A DNA stretch of 64,000 nucleotides from Lachnospiraceae bacterium (lineage in GTDB: Bacteria; Bacillota; Clostridia; Lachnospirales; Lachnospiraceae), in the NCBI GenBank assembly GCA_017483735.1, contig JAFUVF010000047.1:62001-126000 (forward strand), written 5' to 3'. The position numbers and the translations under genes are program-made. The notes beneath the pieces are model-generated. The model did not search any database. It was not told the origin of the DNA and worked only from the letters and a program-made list of their open reading frames with translations. Below, piece by piece: positions 41,899 through 50,400 of the stretch. The number at the start of each line of letters is the position of its first letter. Positions within the stretch are counted from its first letter, which is position 1.

Positions 41899-42837
41899 TC
41901 AAGTTTGCGCCCCTCCCCTTAAGCCGTTCAAAACCCTCGTAAAATATTCCGGTATAGGTGCCCTGGTTTCTATATATTCCCCGCTTCTTGGGTGCGTAAA
42001 GCCCAATATATAAGCATGCAGGCATTGGCCGGAAAGCTTAAACCTTCCGTTGTTTCCTCCGTATGTAATATCTCCCAAAAGCGGATGCCCCATGGAGGAT
42101 AAATGCACTCTTATCTGATGTGTGCGCCCTGTTTCCAGCTTACATTCTATATAGGTATACTGGCCGAAGCGCTCCAAAACCCGAAAATGCGTCACGGCGC
42201 TTTTTCCGTTGTCATAATCCACAGCCATTCTCTTTCTGTCTGTTTTGTGCCTGCCTATGGGCTTATCCACGGTTACATTGTCCTCCTTTATGTTCCCCTG
42301 TGCAATGGCTATGTATCTGCGCTCGATTGAATGGCTTTTAAGCTGTTCGGCGATTATTTCGTGCGAAAAATCATTTTTACATACTATGACGGAGCCTGTG
42401 GTGTCCTTGTCTATTCTGTGGACTATGCCGGGACGGAGTATACCGTTTATGCCGGACAGGGAAGCCCCGCAATGGTACATAAGCGCATTTACAAGCGTCC
42501 CGGTATAATGTCCGGCGGATGGGTGCACCACCATATCCTTTGGCTTATTTACTACGATTACATCCTCGTCCTCGTAAATAATGTCAAGGGGTATATCCTC
42601 CGGCATAATCTCGGGAAGCCTTGCGGCGGGAACATTTATTTCCAGCACATCCCCGGAATCTATTATAAGACTAGCCTTTGAAGCTGTTTTTTTGTTTATT
42701 TTGACATTTCCTTCGGATATGAGCTTTTGAATATAAGAACGGGATAAGTCCTTTGAAAGTGCGCATAACACCTTATCAAGCCTTATCCCCGATACTTCCT
42801 CATCCGCTATGTATTTAAAGCTTTGAGCGTCCGTCAT
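41899..42837 (-). CDS. rluD: RluD-type 23S rRNA pseudouridine synthase
   Basis: About 312 residues. An S4 domain (VSGIRLDKVLCALSKDLSR) precedes the catalytic domain with the signature GIVHRIDKDTTGSVIVCKN, whose Asp is catalytic, and the end RTHQIRVHLSSMGHPLLGD. The gene immediately follows lspA, as rluD does in many Firmicutes. The ATG at 42837 is preferred, since longer in-frame starts lie deep in lspA; it is 1 nt past the lspA stop. Confidence 0.9.
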   Translation of the reverse strand: MTDAQSFKYIADEEVSGIRLDKVLCALSKDLSRSYIQKLISEGNVKINKKTASKASLIIDSGDVLEINVPAARLPEIMPEDIPLDIIYEDEDVIVVNKPKDMVVHPSAGHYTGTLVNALMYHCGASLSGINGILRPGIVHRIDKDTTGSVIVCKNDFSHEIIAEQLKSHSIERRYIAIAQGNIKEDNVTVDKPIGRHKTDRKRMAVDYDNGKSAVTHFRVLERFGQYTYIECKLETGRTHQIRVHLSSMGHPLLGDITYGGNNGRFKLSGQCLHAYILGFTHPRSGEYIETRAPIPEYFTRVLNGLRGGAQT

Positions 42838-42838
42838 C

Positions 42839-43387
42839 TTAAGTAAATTCCCTGTATTTCTTCTGCTTGAAGTCCAGAAAATCAAGGTCATTTTCCTTAT
42901 AGACAAACAAAAACAGGATAAATAAAAGCACAGCCGCTATTGTAATATAGCAGTCGGCGACGTTGAATATGGGATAGTTTATCAGCACAAAGGATATGAA
43001 ATCCACAACAAAATCAAACCTGAAGCGGTCTATCATATTGCCAATGCCCCCTGCGATCACCATTACAAGAAGTATGTGCACGGCGATGAATTTGCGCTTT
43101 GCAGGCACCTTCAGCAAAAAGAACAGTATAAATGCGATAAATATCACTCCCACAAAGAGTATGAGGAATTTCTGTCCCTGAAGCATACCAAGCGCAATCC
43201 CGGCATTGGGAAGGTAATCAAGCTCCAAAACTCCCTCATACAGAACATATGCCGGATTTCCTTTGAGCTTCATAATTGCAAGATACTTTGTACATTGATC
43301 CGCAAAAAGCAGCAATCCGAAGAGTATCACATCGATTATATACATTGCCACCCTGTTTATGGGCTTGTTTCCGTTGTTTTTTTTCAT
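42839..43387 (-). CDS. lspA: Lipoprotein signal peptidase LspA
   Basis: Aspartyl protease that removes the signal peptide of prelipoproteins. 182 residues, four hydrophobic segments: about 13-31, 70-86, 100-118 and 140-165. Catalytic aspartates lie in NMIDRFRFDFVVDF and in YPIFNVADCYITI. The basic N-terminus and C-terminal extension (KENDLDFLDFKQKKYREF) are cytoplasmic. It overlaps aroB by 4 nt. Confidence 0.93.
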   Translation of the reverse strand: MKKNNGNKPINRVAMYIIDVILFGLLLFADQCTKYLAIMKLKGNPAYVLYEGVLELDYLPNAGIALGMLQGQKFLILFVGVIFIAFILFFLLKVPAKRKFIAVHILLVMVIAGGIGNMIDRFRFDFVVDFISFVLINYPIFNVADCYITIAAVLLFILFLFVYKENDLDFLDFKQKKYREFT

Positions 43388-44523
43388 TCCCTCATATCAC
43401 CTTCCGAGAAATTTATCTCTTCTATTGCCGCAAGGATTTCCTCGTCCGTAACTGTTCTGTCGATATATGCTTTGCCTATCTTTTTAAGAAGAATAAATTT
43501 GACCCTCCCGGCCTCCATTTTTTTGTCGGACTTTGTGAGGCGTAATATCTCCTTTGCATCGATATTGTCAATGCTTATGGGCAGATTAAAGGGCACAAAC
43601 ATATCCCTTATCTCATAATACTCATCTGCGCTCAACAGCTCCCTCTTAAGAGAGATATACGCTGCAGCCACGCAACCAAGCGCAACGCATTCCCCGTGAA
43701 GCATGGTAAAGTTCATATATTTTTCTATCGCATGCCCTATGGTGTGGCCGAAATTGAGAAGCGCTCTCTCCCCCTTTTCCTCGGGATCCTTTTCCACAAC
43801 AGCCTTTTTTATCATGCAGCTTCTTTCGACCAGCTCGGTCAATACATCTAAATCCCTCTCGCAGATCTCATACATATTCTCTATCTGCCATTCGTAGAAC
43901 TTTGAATCCTTAATGAGTCCGTGCTTCATAACCTCCGCAAAGCCGGAATAAAACTGCCTGTCGTCAAGGCTTTTTAAAGTGGAAATGTTCATATAGACAA
44001 GCCTCGGCATCTTGAAGGCTCCCACCATATTCTTGTAGCCGTCAAAATCCACTCCGGTCTTCCCTCCAATGGAGGAATCCAGCTGCGAAAGCAGGGTTGT
44101 GGGTATTTGGATAAAATCAACTCCCCTTAAATATGTGGCCGCCACATAGCCGGTAAGGTCTCCCACTACGCCGCCGCCCAATGCCACAAGCATATCCTTC
44201 CTGTCAAAGCCGTTTTCTATCAAAAATTTGTAGGCTTCCTTTACGGTATCCAGGGTTTTGTTTTCCTCCCCTGCCTCAAACACAAACTTTGATACCGACC
44301 TTGCACAGGCCTTTAACTCCTTCAAAACCTCTTTTCCGTAGAGCTTATCCACATTGGAATCCGTTATTATGCAGAGCTTTTTTTCCTTTGTGTCGGGGAA
44401 AATGACACTTTTGCCGTCATCTGCACCTTCTGCGGGATTAAGCTCCTCCTTAAGGCTCTTGAAATCCTTAGTAAACACTATATCATAGCAGGGCTTTTTA
44501 TTATATTGCACTATAAGTCTCAA
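43384..44523 (-). CDS. aroB: 3-dehydroquinate synthase
   Basis: Second enzyme of the shikimate pathway, NAD- and zinc-dependent, about 379 residues. Signatures: DRKDMLVALGGGVVGDLTGY, QIPTTLLSQLDSSIGGKTGVD, the zinc ligands in LLNFGHTIGHAIE and the last LHGECVALG. The usual length of 355-380 fits the TTG start at 44523: AAGGAGA lies about 8 nt before it and the protein then begins with RLIVQYNKKPCYDIV. The longer frame to 44604 has no ribosome site. Confidence 0.92.
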   Translation of the reverse strand: MRLIVQYNKKPCYDIVFTKDFKSLKEELNPAEGADDGKSVIFPDTKEKKLCIITDSNVDKLYGKEVLKELKACARSVSKFVFEAGEENKTLDTVKEAYKFLIENGFDRKDMLVALGGGVVGDLTGYVAATYLRGVDFIQIPTTLLSQLDSSIGGKTGVDFDGYKNMVGAFKMPRLVYMNISTLKSLDDRQFYSGFAEVMKHGLIKDSKFYEWQIENMYEICERDLDVLTELVERSCMIKKAVVEKDPEEKGERALLNFGHTIGHAIEKYMNFTMLHGECVALGCVAAAYISLKRELLSADEYYEIRDMFVPFNLPISIDNIDAKEILRLTKSDKKMEAGRVKFILLKKIGKAYIDRTVTDEEILAAIEEINFSEGDMRE

Positions 44524-44569
44524 AATACACTTCTCCTTTACGACATTTACAGTTCGGCGGCTCTGCGAT

Positions 44570-44602
44570 AAAAAAAACGGGAAGCGTATATAAGCTTCCC
44601 GC
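44570..44602 (-). terminator. Terminator between sepF and aroB
   Basis: Minus-strand GCGGGAAGC / GCTTCCCG stem around TTATATAC, followed by CGTTTTTTTTATC, a canonical Rho-independent terminator for sepF. Confidence 0.9.
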
Positions 44603-44617
44603 ACAGTAAGCTTTACG

Positions 44618-45121
44618 TTATCTCATGGGCATTCCTGCGCCAAGATTGTCCGCAAACTCCGTAAAATCGCCGCTCACGCCAACACTTGCGGGAGTGATGA
44701 CAAATACATAATTGGAAATCTTCTGGAGATTCCCGCCGAGAGCATATATTGAACCCGATGTGAAATCAAGGATTCTCTGCGCAATGCTCTTGTCCATTCC
44801 CTCGAGATTGAGTATAACGGTGCGGTTTGATAAAAGTGTGTCAGTAATCTCCCTTGTCTCCTCGAAGGATGTGGGCTTTATACCGCAAACCTCCATGCCG
44901 TTTCCGTTCTTCTTTCCTGTGTGAATCGGTGCGCTCTTTACCGCAAAGGGACGCTTTACAGGCTTCTCTGGTACCTCATCATTTGCGACAGGCTCAACCT
45001 TTCTTGGTCCCTTCTTTACCGGAACCTCATCCTCATCGTCAAGATAATCGTCATCAAGGTACTCATCGTCATCCTCGTCATTTATCTTCATATAATTAAG
45101 GAACTTATCTATTGTGCTCAT
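44618..45121 (-). CDS. sepF: Cell division protein SepF
   Basis: 167 residues that bundle and anchor FtsZ at the membrane. N-terminal membrane-binding helix (MSTIDKFLNYMKI), an acidic linker (about 12-60, DDDEYLDDDYLDDEDE), and the C-terminal SepF domain: TSFEETREITDTLLSNRTVI and DFTSGSIYALGGNLQKI. The ATG at 45121 is used because of AAGGATAG before it and the family start MSxxxxFL. It begins the operon that ends at the terminator 44570-44602. Confidence 0.92.
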   Translation of the reverse strand: MSTIDKFLNYMKINDEDDDEYLDDDYLDDEDEVPVKKGPRKVEPVANDEVPEKPVKRPFAVKSAPIHTGKKNGNGMEVCGIKPTSFEETREITDTLLSNRTVILNLEGMDKSIAQRILDFTSGSIYALGGNLQKISNYVFVITPASVGVSGDFTEFADNLGAGMPMR

Positions 45122-45220
45122 ATCTATCCTTTCCCTGACAAAGCTCAAATTACGTCTAATTCTAATATATCCTAGTTTATTTTCGCTTTTCTGTCAAGTC
45201 TTTAAATCTTTTAATGCTTT

Positions 45221-46627
45221 CTACTCGTTTATAAGCTGGTCATCCACCACGGATTCCGCATCCAGCACGATATAGTCATAGACTCTTAGTCCATAATCCG
45301 TATTTGACTTTACTATTGCATACTCATCATTCTCATACAGGATATTTACCTGCTTAAAATCCGCATAGCCCTTGTTTATATTGTATACTCCCACAAGGGT
45401 CGCCCTCTCCGATACCACAAAGGTCTCCTGACTATCCTTTTTGTAGAGTATATCTCCGGGGCGGATTATGTCGTTATCCAGATAATACTTTCCCTCGTCC
45501 TCATCATAATTGTAGAAATCCATCTGCACAAACTGTACCGAGGTGGTGCCGTCCTCTGCATAGCTCTGTCTGTATACGCCGTTCTGTCCATCCTTTTCTT
45601 CTGTAGAGACGAAGGCTTCCGGCACAAGGAAAAATTCCTTCTGTATTATCGCAGAAAGCGGAATCTTAAGCCCCGTATCCTCGTTTGTGAGAAGCTCTAT
45701 GTCTATAAAGCGCTCTGTTGCGAAATTTACCATAGAATTGGTAAAGCTAAGCTGTACATAGGTCTTCCCGTCGGCGTTTTTGAGTACGGAGACCTTTCCC
45801 CATGCCTCATACTGATTCTTCAAAAATCTTACCTTTATATACTCCTCCTCCAAAAGCTCTGCCGCCTTCTCAGGGGAAACCTGAATGACCACCGACCAGT
45901 TTTCGTCCGTAGACACCTTAAACACCGGGGAGCCCGCTCCCATGAGCTCTCCGCTGTCCAACTGGTTTCTGTCATACTCCTTTTCGTCAAACATATCCTC
46001 AATGATATTGTTTGGGTCAAGCTGTTCATAGCCGTCTATCCAGTAGGAAACTATGCCTGTTATGGGGGAATAGCAAAAATTAACAATATTCGCTCCCGCT
46101 TCGGCGCCGTTCATATTGCTGATGCCCTGCAGCATATTGTTGTTGGCAAGCTTAAGCACGGTGCTCCTTAATGTATACTTAAACTCATACACGCTGTTAA
46201 AGGAAGCCGGGTCATAGCTGTGGGCAAAGCCGATTATATCATTCTTAAATTCCGAAAGCTCCTCATCGGAAAGGGTGTTCTCCGCAGCCCCAAGCTCCTC
46301 TAAGTAGTCGTTTAATCTTCCGCTCTCGTCCACGGTATATACCAAATCTCCCGCAGCGACACGCTCTCCCTCTCTGGCATAATAGTTCACATATCCCGGA
46401 CTTTCAAGATTTACAACAATCTCATCCCTTAACGCCATGGCACGGTACACATTGTCTATTGCAAGGGATCCCTCCAGAACCTCATAGCGTATAACCTTGC
46501 TCTTTCCGGCATAAATAAATATACATATGACTACGTATATCACTATTGCGATAAAGAGCATATATCCAATGTTTAAATTGAAGCCCTTATGAAATTTTCT
46601 GATATTATCATCGTTTGAAGCAGCCAT
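45221..46627 (-). CDS. HlyD-like membrane protein upstream of sepF
   Basis: 468 residues. N-terminal cytosolic 18 residues, one membrane helix at about 20-42 (MLFIAIVIYVVICIFIYAG), then a large extracytoplasmic part with a lipoyl/barrel-sandwich-like domain (NLESPGYVNYYAREGERV, AAGDLVYTVD) and beta-rich sections. HlyD_3-like. In Lachnospiraceae such genes sit next to sepF, but the partner transporter is not encoded here, so this may be a division-site membrane protein, not an export adaptor. It starts 18 nt from a terminator on its upstream side. Confidence 0.75.
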   Translation of the reverse strand: MAASNDDNIRKFHKGFNLNIGYMLFIAIVIYVVICIFIYAGKSKVIRYEVLEGSLAIDNVYRAMALRDEIVVNLESPGYVNYYAREGERVAAGDLVYTVDESGRLNDYLEELGAAENTLSDEELSEFKNDIIGFAHSYDPASFNSVYEFKYTLRSTVLKLANNNMLQGISNMNGAEAGANIVNFCYSPITGIVSYWIDGYEQLDPNNIIEDMFDEKEYDRNQLDSGELMGAGSPVFKVSTDENWSVVIQVSPEKAAELLEEEYIKVRFLKNQYEAWGKVSVLKNADGKTYVQLSFTNSMVNFATERFIDIELLTNEDTGLKIPLSAIIQKEFFLVPEAFVSTEEKDGQNGVYRQSYAEDGTTSVQFVQMDFYNYDEDEGKYYLDNDIIRPGDILYKKDSQETFVVSERATLVGVYNINKGYADFKQVNILYENDEYAIVKSNTDYGLRVYDYIVLDAESVVDDQLINE

Positions 46628-46636
46628 ACCTAAAGA

Positions 46637-46659
46637 AAAGCCCCGTAAACCGGGGCTTT
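46637..46659 (-). terminator. Terminator after the P-loop gene
   Basis: AAAGCCCCG and CGGGGCTTT surround a short loop; on the minus strand a TTTCTTTAGG stretch follows. It separates the P-loop gene from the HlyD-like gene. Confidence 0.75.
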
Positions 46660-46677
46660 AAATAACGATATTACAGT

Positions 46678-47097
46678 TTAAAGCGAGAAAAGCACCTTAT
46701 CCTTTAAGCTCTCGGGAAGCTTGCTCTCATCTACGGAAACGCTCAAAATAAAGTCCACACCGCAAACCTTTCCGGTCTCTTCCAGCTTCTCTACCGCCTT
46801 CTCCATACCGTCCACATCAAGCGCCGCAATGGTAAGAAAGCTGTCAAAATACATCTGTTCAAGGTCGTGATCCTGAGATACTATACCTCTTACAAAGCCG
46901 ATAAATTCGTCGGAGTTTGTGATATTGTATCTGGATACATCTATAAGCCTAACCTTATTGTTCAGGTCATACATATGTCTCGTACTCTTGTCGAGATATA
47001 CGATACTTCCGGATATGCTTTTGATGTCCTCGTTCACCTTATCCAGAAGCTTTTTGGTCTTTCCCTTGCCCTTTTCTCCGATAATTAACTGAACCAT
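46678..47097 (-). CDS. Small P-loop protein
   Basis: 139 residues with a Walker A loop at the N-terminus (LIIGEKGKGKTKKLLD) and no clear Walker B. Orthologues in Lachnospiraceae are often labelled twitching motility PilT-like, for the P-loop only. It ends FILSVSVDESKLPESLKDKV. Alone between sepF-side genes and the carboxypeptidase; function unknown. It could be an ATP-binding regulator of envelope genes. Confidence 0.75.
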   Translation of the reverse strand: MVQLIIGEKGKGKTKKLLDKVNEDIKSISGSIVYLDKSTRHMYDLNNKVRLIDVSRYNITNSDEFIGFVRGIVSQDHDLEQMYFDSFLTIAALDVDGMEKAVEKLEETGKVCGVDFILSVSVDESKLPESLKDKVLFSL

Positions 47098-47164
47098 AAG
47101 AATCCTCCTGCAAAAATAATATATTATAATTATATGCTAAACACAGACAAAAAACAACCCGATT

Positions 47165-48160
47165 TTACGATTTGTTTATTTCGTCCAAAAGTGCCGTCAT
47201 ATCGCTAAAGAGAGACTCCGAGGACTCACTGTGCAGTATTACCGATATATACGGCGCTCCCGCATTGTCCTTTGACAAAAGTATTATGCAATGCCCTGCC
47301 GCCGCAGTCGTCCCGGTCTTTCCACCCATAACCGTCACATTCTCCGGAGCCTTGTAGGCCCCTGTAAGATATGCATTGGTGGTTTTGATGGTCTTGTTTA
47401 TGGCGTTGCCGCTCTTATCCATATATGAAGTCTCATACTCCGTCATGGAGATTATCTCCGTGAATTTCTCATATTTGATTGCCTGATTAAATATCAGATA
47501 CAGGTCATACGCCGTGGTATAATGCTCATCATCAGTAAGTCCGTGAGAATTGACAAAATGAGTATTGGTTGCGCCCAATGCATTTGCCTCATCATTCATC
47601 ATCTCTATGAAATTGTCAACGCTTCCGCCGATATTCTCAGCTATCAGCACCGCCACGTCATTTGCGGAATACATAAGAAGGAAATGAAGCGCCTGCTCTA
47701 AGGTCATCTTATCTCCGGTCTTAAGCCCTATGGTCTGGGCTCCCTTCTCCCTTATTATGACGGAATCCGTCGCCGTCAGGGTCTGATCCAGCGAGCCGTA
47801 CTTAAGCGCCACTATTGCCGTCATTACCTTTGTAAGGGATGCCGGGTGGAGCCTTGTATGCGCATGCTTTGAATAGAGCACCTCCTCATTATTTATATCA
47901 AACAAAACCGCAGCGTCCGACAGGGACATGTCCACATCCTCGTCTATGATGTCGTCCACTATGACGCAGAGATCACTTGCAAAGGGATTTATCTTTGTCT
48001 CATCCTTAAAGGCAATAGCGTTGAAGCTCGTTACCTCTGAATCAAGAGTATAGGGAACATCAAGCTTTTTCCCGCCGCAGGAGCAAAGAAAAGTCATGCA
48101 CACAATAAGTGAAAGCACCGTGCAAAATATTCTGTTTTTGAGGCTATTTATACATTTCAC
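47165..48160 (-). CDS. D-alanyl-D-alanine carboxypeptidase, lipoprotein-like
   Basis: Class C low-molecular-weight PBP of about 330 residues. It has the lipobox-like LCSCGG in the signal peptide, so it is probably lipid-anchored. Active-site motifs: SLTK (in HPASLTKVMTAI), SAN (in YSANDVAVL), and KTG (in GGKTGTTAA). It trims the terminal D-Ala from peptidoglycan. The start is not sure: a GTG at 48160 gives the lipoprotein signal and overlaps mgsA by 17 nt; TTG at 48169 is an alternative. Confidence 0.87.
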   Translation of the reverse strand: MKCINSLKNRIFCTVLSLIVCMTFLCSCGGKKLDVPYTLDSEVTSFNAIAFKDETKINPFASDLCVIVDDIIDEDVDMSLSDAAVLFDINNEEVLYSKHAHTRLHPASLTKVMTAIVALKYGSLDQTLTATDSVIIREKGAQTIGLKTGDKMTLEQALHFLLMYSANDVAVLIAENIGGSVDNFIEMMNDEANALGATNTHFVNSHGLTDDEHYTTAYDLYLIFNQAIKYEKFTEIISMTEYETSYMDKSGNAINKTIKTTNAYLTGAYKAPENVTVMGGKTGTTAAAGHCIILLSKDNAGAPYISVILHSESSESLFSDMTALLDEINKS

Positions 48161-48539
48161 GCCACTCAAGTTCTCCTCTGTCAAGAGCATTTATCAGAAG
48201 CTCTGCGCTCGCAAGGTTGGTCGCTGCAGGTATGTTGTACATATCGCAGAGTCTCAACACATCATGTCCCTCCTGTCCGTGATCGGCAGGATTCTGGGGA
48301 TCTCTCAAATATATAACAAGATCTATATCATTATTTTCTATCTGGGCGCCAAGCTGCTGCTCTCCGCCCATTGTGCCTGCAAGGTACTTATGAATGCTCA
48401 GGTTGGTAACCTCCTCTATGAGCCTTCCTGTAGTTCCGGTGGCATAGAGATCGTTTTTTACCAGAATCCCCCTGTAGGCAATACAAAAGTTCTGCATCAG
48501 CGTCTTCTTCGCCGCATCTGCAATCAAAGCAATGTTCAT
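48144..48539 (-). CDS. mgsA: Methylglyoxal synthase
   Basis: Converts dihydroxyacetone phosphate to methylglyoxal, bypassing lower glycolysis when phosphate is short. 131 residues. The phosphate-binding ATGTTGRLIEE, GTMGGEQQLGAQI, and YLRDPQNPADHGQE containing the catalytic Asp and His match the family. GGGAGG precedes the ATG. It is the first gene of a pair with the carboxypeptidase; this link between a metabolic valve and wall genes is common in Clostridia. Confidence 0.92.
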   Translation of the reverse strand: MNIALIADAAKKTLMQNFCIAYRGILVKNDLYATGTTGRLIEEVTNLSIHKYLAGTMGGEQQLGAQIENNDIDLVIYLRDPQNPADHGQEGHDVLRLCDMYNIPAATNLASAELLINALDRGELEWREMYK

Positions 48540-48575
48540 TTTTTGCGCCTCCCATTAAGTAGTATTTGAAATGCC

Positions 48576-49712
48576 TTAAAACTCTTCTCTCTCCGCCGGA
48601 TTTCCCTTCTTACCCTGAAGTCGTACATTTAATACCACCCCGATACCTATATAGAGACTCCAAAGTGATGTAAGCCCGTAGCTTACAAAGGGTAAGGGCA
48701 ATCCCGTGTTTGGCAGGATAAAGAGCGTAACCCCGATATTTATAAAGGACTGCATCATTATGAGCCCGCCAACACTGGCGGCAATTATACAGCCGGCGGT
48801 ATCCTTTGCCCGTCTTGCGATACCCACACATTCAACGGATATCAGGACGATTAGCACAATTACAAAAAGACAGCCCTTAAATCCGAACTCCTCCCCTATT
48901 ACTGAAAAGATAAAATCCGTCTCATCCTCGGAGATAAAGTTTCCGTTTTTTACGGAAGTAAACTCGTTGTTTTTGTAGCCCTTGCCGTTTAACTGCCCGC
49001 TTCCTATGGCTATTACGGAATTGTTCTGCTGGTACGCCTCGTCCATAACGTACTGCTCCGGATTTCTGAAGGCAAGTATCCTTCGCTTCTGATAATCGGA
49101 AAGCAGATCATTGTCCGGCTGTGTCGCAATGGTCATGAGTATTATCAGCGTCGGAACCGTAACTGCAAATACCGCGGCGATTATGCGCCAGTTTATCCCT
49201 CCTGCAAACATTATAAAGGCAAATATTATTATTACCATTATACTTGTGGACAGATCCGGCTGCTTGAATATGAGCGCCCAGGGAACAGCCACAAGAAGCA
49301 CACAAAGCCCTATTATCCTAAAGGTATTGAGTTTATTCCTGTATTTCATAATAAACTGTGCAAAGAATAAAATCAATAGGATTTTAGCAAGCTCCGACGG
49401 CTGGAACCTTAATCCCCCTATCTGGAGCCATCTCTGGGCATTATTGCTGGATGAGCCCGCATCAGTGATGAGGACGCTGCCTAGAAGCAATATATTTACG
49501 CCATAGATGACCCAGTTAAATTTAATTATGAAATTATAGCTTATAAGGGATATAAATATCATCATGGCAAAGCCGGCGATAACTCCCAAAAGCTGCTTTT
49601 CCTGCAAGGCTTCATCTGCACTTCCTATGGCAACTATTCCTATGACCGAAAGAAGCGCAACCAGTATCACAAGCCTGAAATCATAATCCCTTATGGAATA
49701 ATTTCTAAACAT
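48576..49712 (-). CDS. rodA: Rod-shape determining SEDS protein RodA
   Basis: Peptidoglycan glycosyltransferase that works with PBP2 in the elongasome. 378 residues with 10 hydrophobic segments. SEDS signatures: WLQIGGLRFQPSELAKILLI and the C-terminal PNTGLPLPFVSYGLTS. The gene is placed after minC (8-nt overlap) and the class B PBP, so it is RodA rather than FtsW. It ends 36 nt before mgsA starts. Confidence 0.94.
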   Translation of the reverse strand: MFRNYSIRDYDFRLVILVALLSVIGIVAIGSADEALQEKQLLGVIAGFAMMIFISLISYNFIIKFNWVIYGVNILLLGSVLITDAGSSSNNAQRWLQIGGLRFQPSELAKILLILFFAQFIMKYRNKLNTFRIIGLCVLLVAVPWALIFKQPDLSTSIMVIIIFAFIMFAGGINWRIIAAVFAVTVPTLIILMTIATQPDNDLLSDYQKRRILAFRNPEQYVMDEAYQQNNSVIAIGSGQLNGKGYKNNEFTSVKNGNFISEDETDFIFSVIGEEFGFKGCLFVIVLIVLISVECVGIARRAKDTAGCIIAASVGGLIMMQSFINIGVTLFILPNTGLPLPFVSYGLTSLWSLYIGIGVVLNVRLQGKKGNPAEREEF

Positions 49713-50391
49713 CAGCTATACTCTCAAACAATTCCTTTGATACATTTTCAAGCACAACCTTCTGCCCCTTCACATAGGCAAGCTTCGGCGAAACCTTCAG
49801 CTTGAAGCTCCATTTGGAGGGCTTCTCGTTCACAAGGAGAAAATCCCCTATTTTAAGCCTTTCGGGCTGCATTTCAAGCGCCATACAAAAAGCCGTATCA
49901 TCTCCCTCGCAGCCTGCATAAGCCTCCCCGTACAGTCCGCCCAGGACAATAATATCTCCTGAGGAACGCACTACGCAGTCCGGGTAAACATCCCCCAGTA
50001 TCACTATGCTCTTGTCCGTATCAACCACTTCTCCGTCCCTTAAGGTTCCTCTGTAAAATTCACAGGTATTTTCATCATTGTCTGTATTTATGCGCTTTTC
50101 TACATGGGAAAGGGCTTTTATGAAGCTTTTATCGGTATCCTCATCCTTGCCTATCACACATATTATCTTTAGTCCCGAGTTTGACTGAATAGCCTCTATA
50201 AGAGACAGCTCCTCCCTGTCGGAAAGTGTACAGCCTTCAATGGAGAGAGCAAGATTCTTTTTCCCGAAGAAATTCCTGTTCTCTGAAAATTTGGCGCTGA
50301 CCTTTTCTATTATCTCTTCAAAGGTCATACTCTCATCCACATAGACAGACAATCCGTTGTTGAATAATTTGAGTTTTATCTTTTCTGCCAT
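49705..50391 (-). CDS. minC: Septum-site determining protein MinC
   Basis: 228 residues. N-terminal FtsZ-destabilising domain (about 1-95) and C-terminal beta-helix (about 115-220) with the turn repeats DTDKSIVILGDVYPDCVV and SSGDIIVLGGLYGEAYAG. It blocks Z-ring formation away from midcell together with MinD, whose gene is not in the window: in this lineage minD-minE usually follow. It overlaps rodA by 8 nt and lies 9 nt after the PBP gene. Confidence 0.92.
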   Translation of the reverse strand: MAEKIKLKLFNNGLSVYVDESMTFEEIIEKVSAKFSENRNFFGKKNLALSIEGCTLSDREELSLIEAIQSNSGLKIICVIGKDEDTDKSFIKALSHVEKRINTDNDENTCEFYRGTLRDGEVVDTDKSIVILGDVYPDCVVRSSGDIIVLGGLYGEAYAGCEGDDTAFCMALEMQPERLKIGDFLLVNEKPSKWSFKLKVSPKLAYVKGQKVVLENVSKELFESIADV

Positions 50392-50400
50392 GACGACCTC

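Noticed and set aside
44523..44604. Longer aroB start at 44604
   Set aside because: It has no ribosome site and adds 27 residues absent from the family; the TTG at 44523 has AAGGAGA upstream.
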